Below are positions 44,897-52,630 of a stretch of 64,000 bases of DNA, in pieces. The position numbers were made by a program, and so were the translations under genes. The stretch is taken from contig CAZGKF010000011.1 in the NCBI GenBank assembly GCA_964526475.1, forward strand, positions 14,471 to 78,470, written 5' to 3'. Every line of letters starts with the position of its first letter. Positions within the stretch are counted from its first letter, which is position 1. Source of the DNA: CAYVTV01 sp964526475 (GTDB lineage Bacteria; Bacteroidota; Bacteroidia; Bacteroidales; GCA-2748055). Under the pieces are notes generated by a model, which ran no database searches, was not told where the DNA came from, and saw nothing but the letters and a program-made list of their open reading frames with translations.

Positions 44897-45153
44897 CTGA
44901 ATTCATTTAATGGTTTCCCGGTTACAGCACTGGCAAGATGGATCCTGTGTTCTGGTAAATACTTTGCATTCAACAAGGCCCTGGTTACTTTTTCATCACC
45001 GTAATACCTCCGGCACTGACGAATATCTTCTACATCACCGCGCTCGAAAACCCGCTCAATAACGAAGTTGGCTTTGGCATCGTAGTCGATTTTCTCAAAG
45101 TTAACATCCCAGAAAATACACTTTTGAAATGCCGGTTTCTTTTTTGACTTCAT
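44851..45153 (-). CDS. Probable antitoxin, DUF6922-like
   Basis: The start at 45153 (MKSKKKPAFQKCIFWDVNFE) gives 100 residues; a frame from 45231 adds a hydrophobic lead with no family support. The FWDVNFEKIDYDA and VFERGDVEDI stretches match the small proteins that precede AbiEii toxins in Bacteroidota. It would repress the operon or counter the toxin. The C-terminal 15 residues are encoded in the 46-base overlap with the toxin gene. Confidence 0.78.
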   Translation of the reverse strand: MKSKKKPAFQKCIFWDVNFEKIDYDAKANFVIERVFERGDVEDIRQCRRYYGDEKVTRALLNAKYLPEHRIHLASAVTGKPLNEFRCYILRQLNPELFPY

Positions 45154-45307
45154 ACAGCGAAGATAAATAATTTGAATAAAAGATGAGATAAGGTTCTGTT
45201 TGAAATTTAAATCAAACAAAAGAAAAACCAATTACTGAAAATATAATAAGTAAATTAGGGATTAATTATATTACACCGGAGAATATTCAGGAAAAACCGG
45301 CCAACGA

Positions 45308-45820
45308 ATGGGTGAAAGATTTTTTAAATATTTAAATATGACATTACAAGATAATTGGCAGTTTCATTTTCATGAGTTTAAACTGGAACAAGCTCTGGAA
45401 CTGGAACAATTTCGGGAAATGGATTATTATGCAGTGGAAAATTATCAACTTTCCATTGAATTGATGATGGAAAATGCCGGATTACATTTAGCCCGTATCG
45501 TAAGTAAGGTTGCCGGTCCTTTGTCGATCATAAAAATCCTCTGGCATCTTCCTGCCCAAACGGAGATTTTTGTTGCCGATTTGGGAATTCCTGTCAAATT
45601 AATACGAAATATCGAAACTGATAAACTAATAGGTGCCAGGATAATAGCCCCGGAAGGTGGGGAACTTGTTCAGCAGTTAAGCATGGCCATCAAATATGGA
45701 ATTACGATAAAAGACCTCGCCGAAAGTTTTTATCCTTACCTGACTTTGGGAGAAGGTATAAAACTTGCCGCTCTCACTTTCAACAAAGACATCTCAAAAC
45801 TTAGTTGCTGCGCCACATAA
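45308..45820 (+). pseudogene. Chimera of NAD(P)HX epimerase (YjeF_N) and flavoprotein disulfide-reductase C-terminus
   Basis: Residues about 35-65 read MDYYAVENYQLSIELMMENA, the start of the YjeF N-terminal (epimerase) domain; about 80-95 (TEIFVADLGIP) match the end of the same domain; from about 104 the sequence DKLIGARIIAPEGGELVQQL, then YPYLTLGEGIKLAAL, matches the dimerisation domain of a mercuric-reductase-type pyridine nucleotide-disulfide oxidoreductase. The middle of the epimerase and the whole FAD/NAD part of the reductase are absent. At least two deletions must have joined the pieces. Confidence 0.7.
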
Positions 45821-45975
45821 TCAATCAGCCAGGTGAATCTTTCCTTAAGATTGTTGCTTTCTCAATATTGGGAAAGTTGAGATATGTTTTCATGATCATT
45901 CATAAACGGAAAATATATAGTTATGAAATTGTCAGGTACCATGAATTTCCTCGTCTATTAAGTTAAATATATAAA

Positions 45976-46584
45976 ATGGAAAAATATTCATTCACTTATT
46001 TTTTCATCGGAGCTTTCGCCTGCACCATTGGCGCCATCCCATTCGGGCTGGTCAACCTTTCGGTAGTGGAATCCACTCTGAAAACCAATACACGACGGGC
46101 TATGAACATAGCGCATGGTGCATCCCTGGTTGAAGTACTTTTTGCATTGGCATCTATCCTGGCAGGAGCATGGTTGTCGCACTACCTGAGCGGGAGTATT
46201 CATTTAAAATATATCGTATTCGCAGTTTTATTATTTTTTGGGATATGGTTTTGGTTTAAAAAAAATACAGCAATTAAATCCAATAAGGATAGTTCTATGG
46301 GGTTTTTTAAAGGCATTTTGTTAAATCTGTTAAGCGTTCAGGTACTTTTATTCTGGCTCTTTACGGTTACCATTCTATCTGCAAAACAACTATTGCCATC
46401 TACTCTTATTCAAATTTTGTTATTCATTTCCGGTGTCTGGTTGGCCAAAATGAGCGTTTTAAAATTGTATGCATTTTTGGCTGTTAAAGTAGTTTCCCGT
46501 GCCACTACCCTGTCATCTAATATTAACCGCATTATTGGAGCGGTATTGGTATCTGTCTCAATTTTACAATTAATAAAAATTTAG
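45976..46584 (+). CDS. LysE-family transporter
   Basis: 202 residues with six hydrophobic helices. The N-terminal FFIGAFACTIGAIPFGLVNL with a Pro-Gly turn and the GASLVEVLFALASI segment match LysE/RhtB exporters of amino acids and related compounds. It acts in the inner membrane. The next frame, a broken peroxiredoxin, begins four bases after its stop. Confidence 0.82.
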   Translation: MEKYSFTYFFIGAFACTIGAIPFGLVNLSVVESTLKTNTRRAMNIAHGASLVEVLFALASILAGAWLSHYLSGSIHLKYIVFAVLLFFGIWFWFKKNTAIKSNKDSSMGFFKGILLNLLSVQVLLFWLFTVTILSAKQLLPSTLIQILLFISGVWLAKMSVLKLYAFLAVKVVSRATTLSSNINRIIGAVLVSVSILQLIKI

Positions 46585-46588
46585 GAAA

Positions 46589-46896
46589 ATGAAATCATTT
46601 AGTATTCACATATTTATCCTTTTTATTATGACAAGTGTATCAGCACAAAATTACCCCGGTTTTAAAGATACGCAAGGCTTGCAAGTGGGACAGCAGGCCC
46701 CGGATTTTTATCAGAAAGATGCAGGGGGAAGGATTTCAAGCATTCTGATGACAGTGAACGGCTTCCAATACCCGCTACCTATATAGTTGAATCCGGTGGA
46801 AAAATTGTATGGCGCCATTTCGATCCCGATTATAAAAAACGTTCCACCATGGAGGATATCATTTCATCCCTTGATGCCCTTGATACTCATTTTTAA
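46589..46896 (+). pseudogene. AhpC/TSA-type redoxin remnant, middle deleted
   Basis: The first frame (to 46786) reads signal peptide, then GLQVGQQAPDFYQKDAGGRI, the N-terminus of a redoxin like the intact one at 51992. From about 46741 another frame reads HSDDSERLPIPATYIV, then GGKIVWRHFDPDYKKRST and a stop at 46894-46896, which is the C-terminus of the same protein (compare the DDSQQLPIPATYII and WRQFNPDYKKRST of the intact paralogue). About 110 residues, including the CxxC, have been lost and the ends are out of frame. Confidence 0.85.
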
Positions 46897-46969
46897 AATA
46901 AGACGATATAATATTGCATACCATATTAATTACCATTATTTCTGTAATTGATAAAAATGGTTTTTATCT

Positions 46970-46977
46970 TATCTTTG
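46970..46977 (+). promoter_or_regulatory. Promoter -7 element before the DUF427-eanB unit
   Basis: TATCTTTG matches TAnnTTTG, 127 bases before the DUF427 start. It may drive DUF427 and the two following genes. Confidence 0.5.
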
Positions 46978-47103
46978 AAAAAGAGTTTGTCAGGTTGAAA
47001 TTATTACGAACATAAGATGTCGAAATATTTTGAAGTCAGCTATAATCAAAAAAAAGTAGTTGCCTGAAAAAAATGCTTTGCAAATATTTAAAATTATATC
47101 AAA

Positions 47104-47382
47104 ATGAAAGCAATTTGGAATGGGAAAATCATTGCCGAAAGCGATGATATAGTCAACATAGAAGGTAACAGTTACTTCCCGCTTGACTCAGTAAACACAG
47201 AATACCTTAAAGATAGTGAAGCCCACACTGTTTGCCCCTGGAAGGGAACAGCTTCCTATTACAATCTGGAGGTCGATGGTAAAATTAATCACGATGCTGT
47301 TTGGTATTATCCCGAACCTTCACTTCTGGCGAAAAGTATTAAAAACCGGGTAGCATTCTGGAAGGGAGTTGAGGTGAAGTAA
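47104..47382 (+). CDS. DUF427 domain protein
   Basis: The 92-residue protein is almost wholly a DUF427 domain: AIWNGKIIAESDDIVNIEGN, YFPLDSV, CPWKGTASYYNL and AVWYYPEPS. DUF427 proteins are small beta-barrels of unknown role. It lies 38 bases before the EanB-like gene. The link with thiol-histidine synthesis is by neighbourhood only. Confidence 0.88.
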   Translation: MKAIWNGKIIAESDDIVNIEGNSYFPLDSVNTEYLKDSEAHTVCPWKGTASYYNLEVDGKINHDAVWYYPEPSLLAKSIKNRVAFWKGVEVK

Positions 47383-47420
47383 TCGCTTCATAAGGTATTA
47401 ACTATTAAAATTATATAATT

Positions 47421-48728
47421 GTGAAGCAATTGACAACCAATGATCTTATCGCATACCTAAAAAAAGGAAGTAAAATCATCGACTCTCGTCCCGTGGACGC
47501 ATACAATGGCTGGCAGCTGAAAAATGAACCGCGTGGCGGACACATCGAAAACGCTAAAAGTCTGCCGGCAAAATGGCTTAAATACATTGATTGGATTGAA
47601 ACAGTAGAGCATAAAAATATTAATCACCGGGACGAACTGATTGTATACGGGTATTCATATGAAGAGACTCTAAGCGTAGCTAAAAGATTTATGAAATCTG
47701 GTTATAGGAAAGTTTCCATTTACAATGAATTTTTGAATGAATGGACGACTAATCCAGAACTTCCTATGCAAAAACTCGAAAGGTTTAATCATCTTGTTCC
47801 GGCAGAGTGGGTAAACGAATTGATTTCGGGAGGCAACCCCGCTTACTATCACAACCAATCATTTTTAATCGTGCATTCTCATTATCGCAACCGCGACGCA
47901 TACCTGAGCGGGCACATTCCGGGGGCTATTGACATGGACACTCTCGCACTGGAAGCACCGGAAACCTGGAACAGGCGCTCTCCTGCAGAGTTAAAAGAAG
48001 CTATGGAGAAGCACGGCATAACCGCGGATACTACTGTAGTTTTATATGGAAAATACATGGATCCCGACAATGCATCGGAATTTCCGGGAAGTGCTGCAGG
48101 CGATATCGGTGCCATACGGAATGCTTTTATCATGATGTATGCCGGTGTAAAAGATGTGCGGGTGCTGAACGGGGGATTTCAATCATGGATAGATGCAGGG
48201 TTTGAAATCTCCTGTACAGACGAACCCAAAAATCCGGTACCTGAATTTGGCACTCCCATCCCGACCCGTCCCGAACTGGCAGTAGATACCCCGGAAGCCA
48301 AACAAATGCTGGTATCCCCTTATGCTGAGCTGGTGTGTGTACGAAGCTGGCCGGAATACATCGGGGAAGTGAGCGGCTACAATTACATCGAGCCAAAAGG
48401 CCGCATTCCAGGTGCCTTGTTTGCCGACTGTGGAAGCGATGCTTACCATATGGAAAACTATCGCAATGTGGATCACTCAACACGTGAATATAACGAAATA
48501 GCAGATATATGGAGAAATAATGGTATCACACCCGATAAACATCTTGCGTTTTATTGTGGTACGGGATGGCGGGGCAGTGAAGCCTGGTTTAATGCCTGGC
48601 TGATGGGCTGGCCAAATGTTTCTGTTTACGATGGCGGCTGGTTCGAATGGAGTGGGGACCCTGCAAATTCTTATGAAAAGGGTATGCCGGGAAGAAAAAG
48701 CAGGCTGTTTCTGTGCCTTCTAATATAG
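47421..48728 (+). CDS. Multi-domain rhodanese, probable EanB-type hercynine sulfurtransferase
   Basis: 435 residues from a GTG start. Three rhodanese modules can be traced: about 1-112, 122-262 and 285-412; only the last keeps an active Cys, C379 in FYCGTGWRGS. In Chlorobium limicola EanB, known from published work, one Cys (Cys412) in the last of several rhodanese modules forms a persulfide and puts sulfur on hercynine. The gene stands directly before an EgtD/EanA-like methyltransferase. The last dozen residues (RKSRLFLCLLI) come from an out-of-frame fragment of another gene, so the native end is slightly altered. A plain thiosulfate sulfurtransferase is the alternative. Confidence 0.7.
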   Translation: MKQLTTNDLIAYLKKGSKIIDSRPVDAYNGWQLKNEPRGGHIENAKSLPAKWLKYIDWIETVEHKNINHRDELIVYGYSYEETLSVAKRFMKSGYRKVSIYNEFLNEWTTNPELPMQKLERFNHLVPAEWVNELISGGNPAYYHNQSFLIVHSHYRNRDAYLSGHIPGAIDMDTLALEAPETWNRRSPAELKEAMEKHGITADTTVVLYGKYMDPDNASEFPGSAAGDIGAIRNAFIMMYAGVKDVRVLNGGFQSWIDAGFEISCTDEPKNPVPEFGTPIPTRPELAVDTPEAKQMLVSPYAELVCVRSWPEYIGEVSGYNYIEPKGRIPGALFADCGSDAYHMENYRNVDHSTREYNEIADIWRNNGITPDKHLAFYCGTGWRGSEAWFNAWLMGWPNVSVYDGGWFEWSGDPANSYEKGMPGRKSRLFLCLLI

Positions 48729-48754
48729 TTGAGGGATGCGCACGTGAGTTCTAA
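48692..48754 (+). pseudogene. Four-helix-bundle (23S rRNA intervening sequence-type) protein fragment
   Basis: In a frame other than eanB, the bases read KKKQAVSVPSNIVEGCARE then a stop. VSVPSNIVEGCARE is very close to the VSIPSNIAEG signature of the S23/four-helix bundle family. About 20 of roughly 120 residues are left, overlapping the end of the EanB-like gene. Confidence 0.6.
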
Positions 48755-48851
48755 TAGTCTTCAGCCTTCAGTCTAAATAACCTGAATAGTTACAATAATT
48801 GATATTGAAAATTTTATAAAAGCATAAAGAAGTATTCTAATAATAAAACTT

Positions 48852-48906
48852 TAGCAGTAAAAATGGAACAACAAACGCTTCTGTCCGTTATAGCAACAGA
48901 TACCTT
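48852..48906 (+). repeat. Contig end identical to 49007-49061 (assembly overlap)
   Basis: These 55 bases, which include the start of the methyltransferase gene, recur exactly after the N run. The true chromosome probably has this sequence once. Confidence 0.9.
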
Positions 48907-49006
48907 NNNNNNNNNNNNNNNNNNNNNNNNNNNNNNNNNNNNNNNNNNNNNNNNNNNNNNNNNNNNNNNNNNNNNNNNNNNNNNNNNNNNNNNNNNNNNN
49001 NNNNNN
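48907..49006. other. Assembly gap, 100 N
   Basis: Exactly 100 N, a conventional scaffold spacer. Because both sides carry the same 55 bases, no real sequence may be missing here. Confidence 0.97.
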
Positions 49007-49017
49007 TAGCAGTAAAA

Positions 49018-49980
49018 ATGGAACAACAAACGCTTCTGTCCGTTATAGCAACAGATACCTTAAAAGGGCTTTCGTCTCAACCCAAATATTTGTTATCCAA
49101 ATATTTTTATGATGATGTGGGGAGTGTCATTTTTCAGGATATCATGAAAATGCCGGAATACTACCTTACCGATTGTGAGTTTGAAATCTTTTCCAATCAA
49201 AAAAATGAAATCACTAAAGCATTTCTCCAGGGAGGCTCCACTTTTGATTTGATTGAACTCGGTCCGGGTGATGGGATGAAAACAAAAATCCTTTTGCAGC
49301 ACATGGTGGAACAATCAATCGATTTTCGCTACATACCTTTTGATATCAGTCAAAAATCCAACATCGAACTGGTGAAAAGCCTTCATTCTGAATTGCCTGC
49401 ACTTAAAGTGAATGCTAAAACAGGAGATTATTTTCAGGTAGCGAATAAGTTAAACAGATACACTGACTTGCGAAAGATCATTCTGTTTCTGGGTTCCAAC
49501 ATAGGAAATTTTTCAGATGATGAAATAAGCCGGTTTCTTACACAACTCTCCGGCATCTGCAATCAAGGGGATAAAACTCTTATTGGATTTGACTTGAAAA
49601 AATCCCCGAAAATCATCATGAATGCCTACAACGATCCGCATGGCCACACGCGACGCTTCACCCTGAACCATCTGGATCGTTTAAACCGGGAGTTAAATGC
49701 AGGTTTTAATCCGGAGACTTTTGAACATCATACCGAATATAATCCGGTAAGCGGGGCTGTAAAAAGCTTTCTGGTTTCGAAAACTGAGCAAAAAGTATTT
49801 ATAGGGGCACTCGATACCTCTTTTCATTTCAAAAAATGGGAACCCGTATTCATGGAACTCTCCCGAAAATTTGACTTAGGCACAATAGGCCGGTTGGCTG
49901 AAAATTATGGATTTAAAATAGATTACCAGTTTACCGACAGCCGGAATTACTTTGTAGATTCTTTATGGATTAAATCATGA
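49018..49980 (+). CDS. L-histidine N-alpha-methyltransferase (EgtD/EanA family)
   Basis: 320 residues, the normal EgtD length. The SAM site is FDLIELGPGDGMKTK (about 77-91); the family pieces PEYYLTDCEFEIF (about 43-55), FLGSNIGNF (about 155-163) and AYNDPHGHT (about 202-210) are present. The enzyme trimethylates histidine to hercynine, the precursor of ergothioneine. It stands 290 bases (including the artificial gap) after the EanB-like rhodanese, and no EgtB is seen, so EanA would be the better name if the pair holds. The same start occurs at 48863, before the gap. Confidence 0.88.
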   Translation: MEQQTLLSVIATDTLKGLSSQPKYLLSKYFYDDVGSVIFQDIMKMPEYYLTDCEFEIFSNQKNEITKAFLQGGSTFDLIELGPGDGMKTKILLQHMVEQSIDFRYIPFDISQKSNIELVKSLHSELPALKVNAKTGDYFQVANKLNRYTDLRKIILFLGSNIGNFSDDEISRFLTQLSGICNQGDKTLIGFDLKKSPKIIMNAYNDPHGHTRRFTLNHLDRLNRELNAGFNPETFEHHTEYNPVSGAVKSFLVSKTEQKVFIGALDTSFHFKKWEPVFMELSRKFDLGTIGRLAENYGFKIDYQFTDSRNYFVDSLWIKS

Positions 49981-50089
49981 CCATCTGAATAATAAGTTAT
50001 TTAAAGTTTGTCAATAAAGTATTCAGGAAATTTAAATAAAAACATCAATCATCACCTGTTCCAAATGTGGACATTAAAAAAGTAAAATT

Positions 50090-50668
50090 ATGAATCTTTC
50101 GATTAGTATTATTTACGGTTCAGTGCGAACCGACCGTCAGGGGATTAAAGCAGCAAAGTATCTGGAGAAAAAGCTCCTGGAACGTAATATCAGCCTTCAT
50201 TTTATTGATCCCCTGAAATATCAGCTTCCTTTGTTAGACAAAATGTACAAGGAATACCAACCAGGGGAAGCCCCGGATGCCATGGAAAAACTTGCGCATC
50301 TATTTAAATCGTCTGACGGGTTTCTAATAGTTACCGGTGAATATAACCACAGCATACCTCCGGCATTGAAGAACCTGCTTGACCATTTTCAAAGCGAGTA
50401 TTTTTTCAAGGCTTCGGCCATTGCCTCCTATTCAGCCGGCTCGTTTGGCGGTGTGAGGGCAGCCGTACACCTGCGTGTAATTTTGGGTGAACTCGGAATG
50501 CCTGCTATTTCGTCCATATTGCCGTTCCCAATAATTGGCGATTTATTTGACAGTAACCTAAAGCCTAAAAACGATAGAATAGAATCATCCACGACCAGAT
50601 TCCTGGATGAATTTATATGGTATGTGGAAGCTTTTAAAAGGCAAAGAGATATTTCGGTGCCATATTAG
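50090..50668 (+). CDS. NADPH-dependent FMN reductase-family protein
   Basis: 192 residues with a flavodoxin-like fold: the phosphate loop SIIYGSVRTDRQG at the N-terminus, LIVTGEYNHSIPPALKNLLDH (two short blocks, about 82-102) and YSAGSFGGVRA (about 121-131), all typical of the family. It reduces flavins, quinones or azo compounds with NAD(P)H in the cytoplasm. Confidence 0.9.
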   Translation: MNLSISIIYGSVRTDRQGIKAAKYLEKKLLERNISLHFIDPLKYQLPLLDKMYKEYQPGEAPDAMEKLAHLFKSSDGFLIVTGEYNHSIPPALKNLLDHFQSEYFFKASAIASYSAGSFGGVRAAVHLRVILGELGMPAISSILPFPIIGDLFDSNLKPKNDRIESSTTRFLDEFIWYVEAFKRQRDISVPY

Positions 50669-50731
50669 TAAATAATTTTTCAAAAAAAATTAAACATTCC
50701 TGTCAGGTTTTACACTTTCCCCTACTAATAG

Positions 50732-50890
50732 TTAAATATAAATTTAACAGGTGCCTGTTCATTTTGTGCCCAGGCCTTTGGAGTCAAAAATGAAGTGGAA
50801 AAAGCAGGTAAATCCCTTATCAGTGAATATAAAGACCACCCGGGCATTTTAAATCTGGTCAATGAAGGATATCAGGTCTTAACGTTTTAA
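50732..50890 (+). pseudogene. DsrE-family protein C-terminal remnant
   Basis: An open frame without a start codon reads GACSFCAQAFGVKNEVEKAG, then LISEYKDHPGILNLV and NEGYQVLTF before TAA. This is the end of a DsrE/DsrF-like sulfur-relay protein, with its conserved Cys. About 50 of roughly 120 residues remain; a TAG lies just upstream. Confidence 0.65.
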
Positions 50891-50902
50891 AAGCAATTCA
50901 AG

Positions 50903-51382
50903 ATGAAAAGAAAAAAATTAATAAAGATCGCTGTAATCATACTGATAACAGGAATTATGGCAGTCGGGGGAATTGGATTTTATTTATTCAACATGCCCCA
51001 CCGTGACGTTCAGTCAAGCAGCACAGACTATTCCTTAACCGGTTCTGAAATTGTTGAGGAATATCTTGAAGACAGGGTTGCGGCAAACAGAAAATACCTG
51101 TCGGCCGATGGCAATTCCAAAATACTCGAAATTACAGGCATAGTACAACAGATTACCGAGAATATGAACGGGCAGAAAGTAGTTCTGTTGAAAAGCCCTG
51201 AGGATAAAGCAGGCGTGAGTGCGACCTTAACGGAGGAAGCCAGCCATAAAGCCGGCAAACTTGAAACGGGATCTTTAGTGACAATCAAAGGAGTAATACG
51301 CTCAGGTGCGGGGTATGATGAAGATCTTGAACTATTCGAAAATGTAATAGTTGAAAAAAGTGACATTGTTGACAGTAAATAA
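50903..51382 (+). CDS. OB-fold (tRNA_anti-like) membrane-anchored protein
   Basis: 159 residues: one N-terminal hydrophobic anchor (about 8-29), a linker, then an OB fold (about 70-155) with ILEITGIVQQI and GSLVTIKGVIRSG strands. This matches the tRNA_anti-like OB-fold family found in Bacteroidota envelopes, whose ligand is unknown. It is followed by a YceI gene in the same direction, an arrangement seen in related genomes, so it probably shares its transcript. Confidence 0.8.
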   Translation: MKRKKLIKIAVIILITGIMAVGGIGFYLFNMPHRDVQSSSTDYSLTGSEIVEEYLEDRVAANRKYLSADGNSKILEITGIVQQITENMNGQKVVLLKSPEDKAGVSATLTEEASHKAGKLETGSLVTIKGVIRSGAGYDEDLELFENVIVEKSDIVDSK

Positions 51383-51413
51383 TTAATAACCAAATATTAA
51401 AAAGTAAAAAATC

Positions 51414-51983
51414 ATGAAAAAGCAATTCTTAATTTTAGTAGCTATAAGCCTTTTGTTTAGCCTGAATGGCATTGGACAAACACCCGGAAGATTGGTAAGC
51501 TCCAAAACACATATTAAATTTTTCTCTTCCACACCTGCTGAAAATATCGAAGCAAATAATTTCAGTTCCACGAGTACTGTAAACAAAGTTACGGGCGAAG
51601 TGGTGTTTTCTGTTCCCATGCAGGGTTTCGAATTTGAAAAGGCCCTGATGCAGAAACATTTTAATAATAAAGATTTCCTTGATACATCAACCCATCCAAG
51701 GGCAAGATTTAAAGGGAAAATCACTAATATTGAAGAAATTGACTTCACGAAAGAAGGTAGTTATAAAGCGACTGTTGAAGGGGAGATGAGCATTAAGGAA
51801 GCAACAAAAACTCTGGAAGCAACAGGCACTATTATTGTTAAGGAGGAAATATTGGAAGCACAAAGCATATTTAACCTTACCCTTGCCGACTACGGGATAA
51901 CATTCGTGAAAGGAAAGCCTTCTTCAAACATCGCCAAAACCGTTGAGGTCACTTTCCATGGGGAATATAAAAACGAAAAATAA
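51414..51983 (+). CDS. YceI-family periplasmic protein
   Basis: 189 residues with a signal peptide (to about 21, GIGQ). The YceI beta-barrel has the conserved KTHIKFFSSTPAE and FLDTSTHPRARFKG stretches. YceI proteins are lipocalin-like and bind polyisoprenoids such as quinone precursors. It precedes the redoxin gene by eight bases. Confidence 0.9.
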   Translation: MKKQFLILVAISLLFSLNGIGQTPGRLVSSKTHIKFFSSTPAENIEANNFSSTSTVNKVTGEVVFSVPMQGFEFEKALMQKHFNNKDFLDTSTHPRARFKGKITNIEEIDFTKEGSYKATVEGEMSIKEATKTLEATGTIIVKEEILEAQSIFNLTLADYGITFVKGKPSSNIAKTVEVTFHGEYKNEK

Positions 51984-51991
51984 TTAAAATA

Positions 51992-52594
51992 ATGAAATTT
52001 CTGCTTTTTTTAATACTTAGCTTTTTTATAATAGATTCCTCCGGGCAATTTTCAAGGAGTGTAGATGAAGCAAAAGGTTTAGCGGTTGGAACTAAAGCTC
52101 CCTTATTCATGGCTACGGATGGCGGTAATCAAACATTCATACTTGCATCAGCCTTAAAGAAGGGACCTGTGGTATTGATTTTCTACCGGGGACAGTGGTG
52201 CCCTGTATGTAATAAACATCTAAGTCAAATTCAGGATAGTCTTAAATTTATTACCAATAAAGGGGCAATGGTTGTAGCTGTTTCACCTGAGAAACCGGAA
52301 TATTTGGAAAAAATGGCGGATAAAACCGGCGCGGAGTTCACTCTGATTTTTGATGAAGGTTATTCTATTGCCAATAGTTATGATGTAACATTTACACCAA
52401 AATCATCAGAACTGATCGTTTACAATACCATACTGAACGCAAAACTTAAAGAAGCTCATTCTGATGATTCACAACAGCTCCCCATACCTGCAACTTACAT
52501 TATCGGGCAGGATGGAACTATTGTCTGGAGGCAGTTTAATCCTGACTATAAAAAGCGTTCTACAGTAAAAGAAATATTGAAAAATATCCCATAA
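51992..52594 (+). CDS. Exported peroxiredoxin-like (AhpC/TSA) redoxin
   Basis: 200 residues with a signal peptide (to about 18), then a thioredoxin-fold redoxin with the C70-P-V-C73 motif in GQWCPVCNKHL. The late IPATYIIGQDGTIVWRQF contains the cis-Pro region. It is the intact paralogue of the deleted copy at 46589. It may reduce peroxides or disulfides in the periplasm. Confidence 0.88.
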   Translation: MKFLLFLILSFFIIDSSGQFSRSVDEAKGLAVGTKAPLFMATDGGNQTFILASALKKGPVVLIFYRGQWCPVCNKHLSQIQDSLKFITNKGAMVVAVSPEKPEYLEKMADKTGAEFTLIFDEGYSIANSYDVTFTPKSSELIVYNTILNAKLKEAHSDDSQQLPIPATYIIGQDGTIVWRQFNPDYKKRSTVKEILKNIP

Positions 52595-52630
52595 CACATA
52601 TAGTTTTTTATCATAAGAAAATTTAATTTA

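Noticed and set aside
50051..50089. Short CxxC fragment (IITCSKCGH) before the FMN reductase gene
   Set aside because: Thirteen codons between stops are too few to call a remnant of a zinc-ribbon protein, although the pattern fits one.
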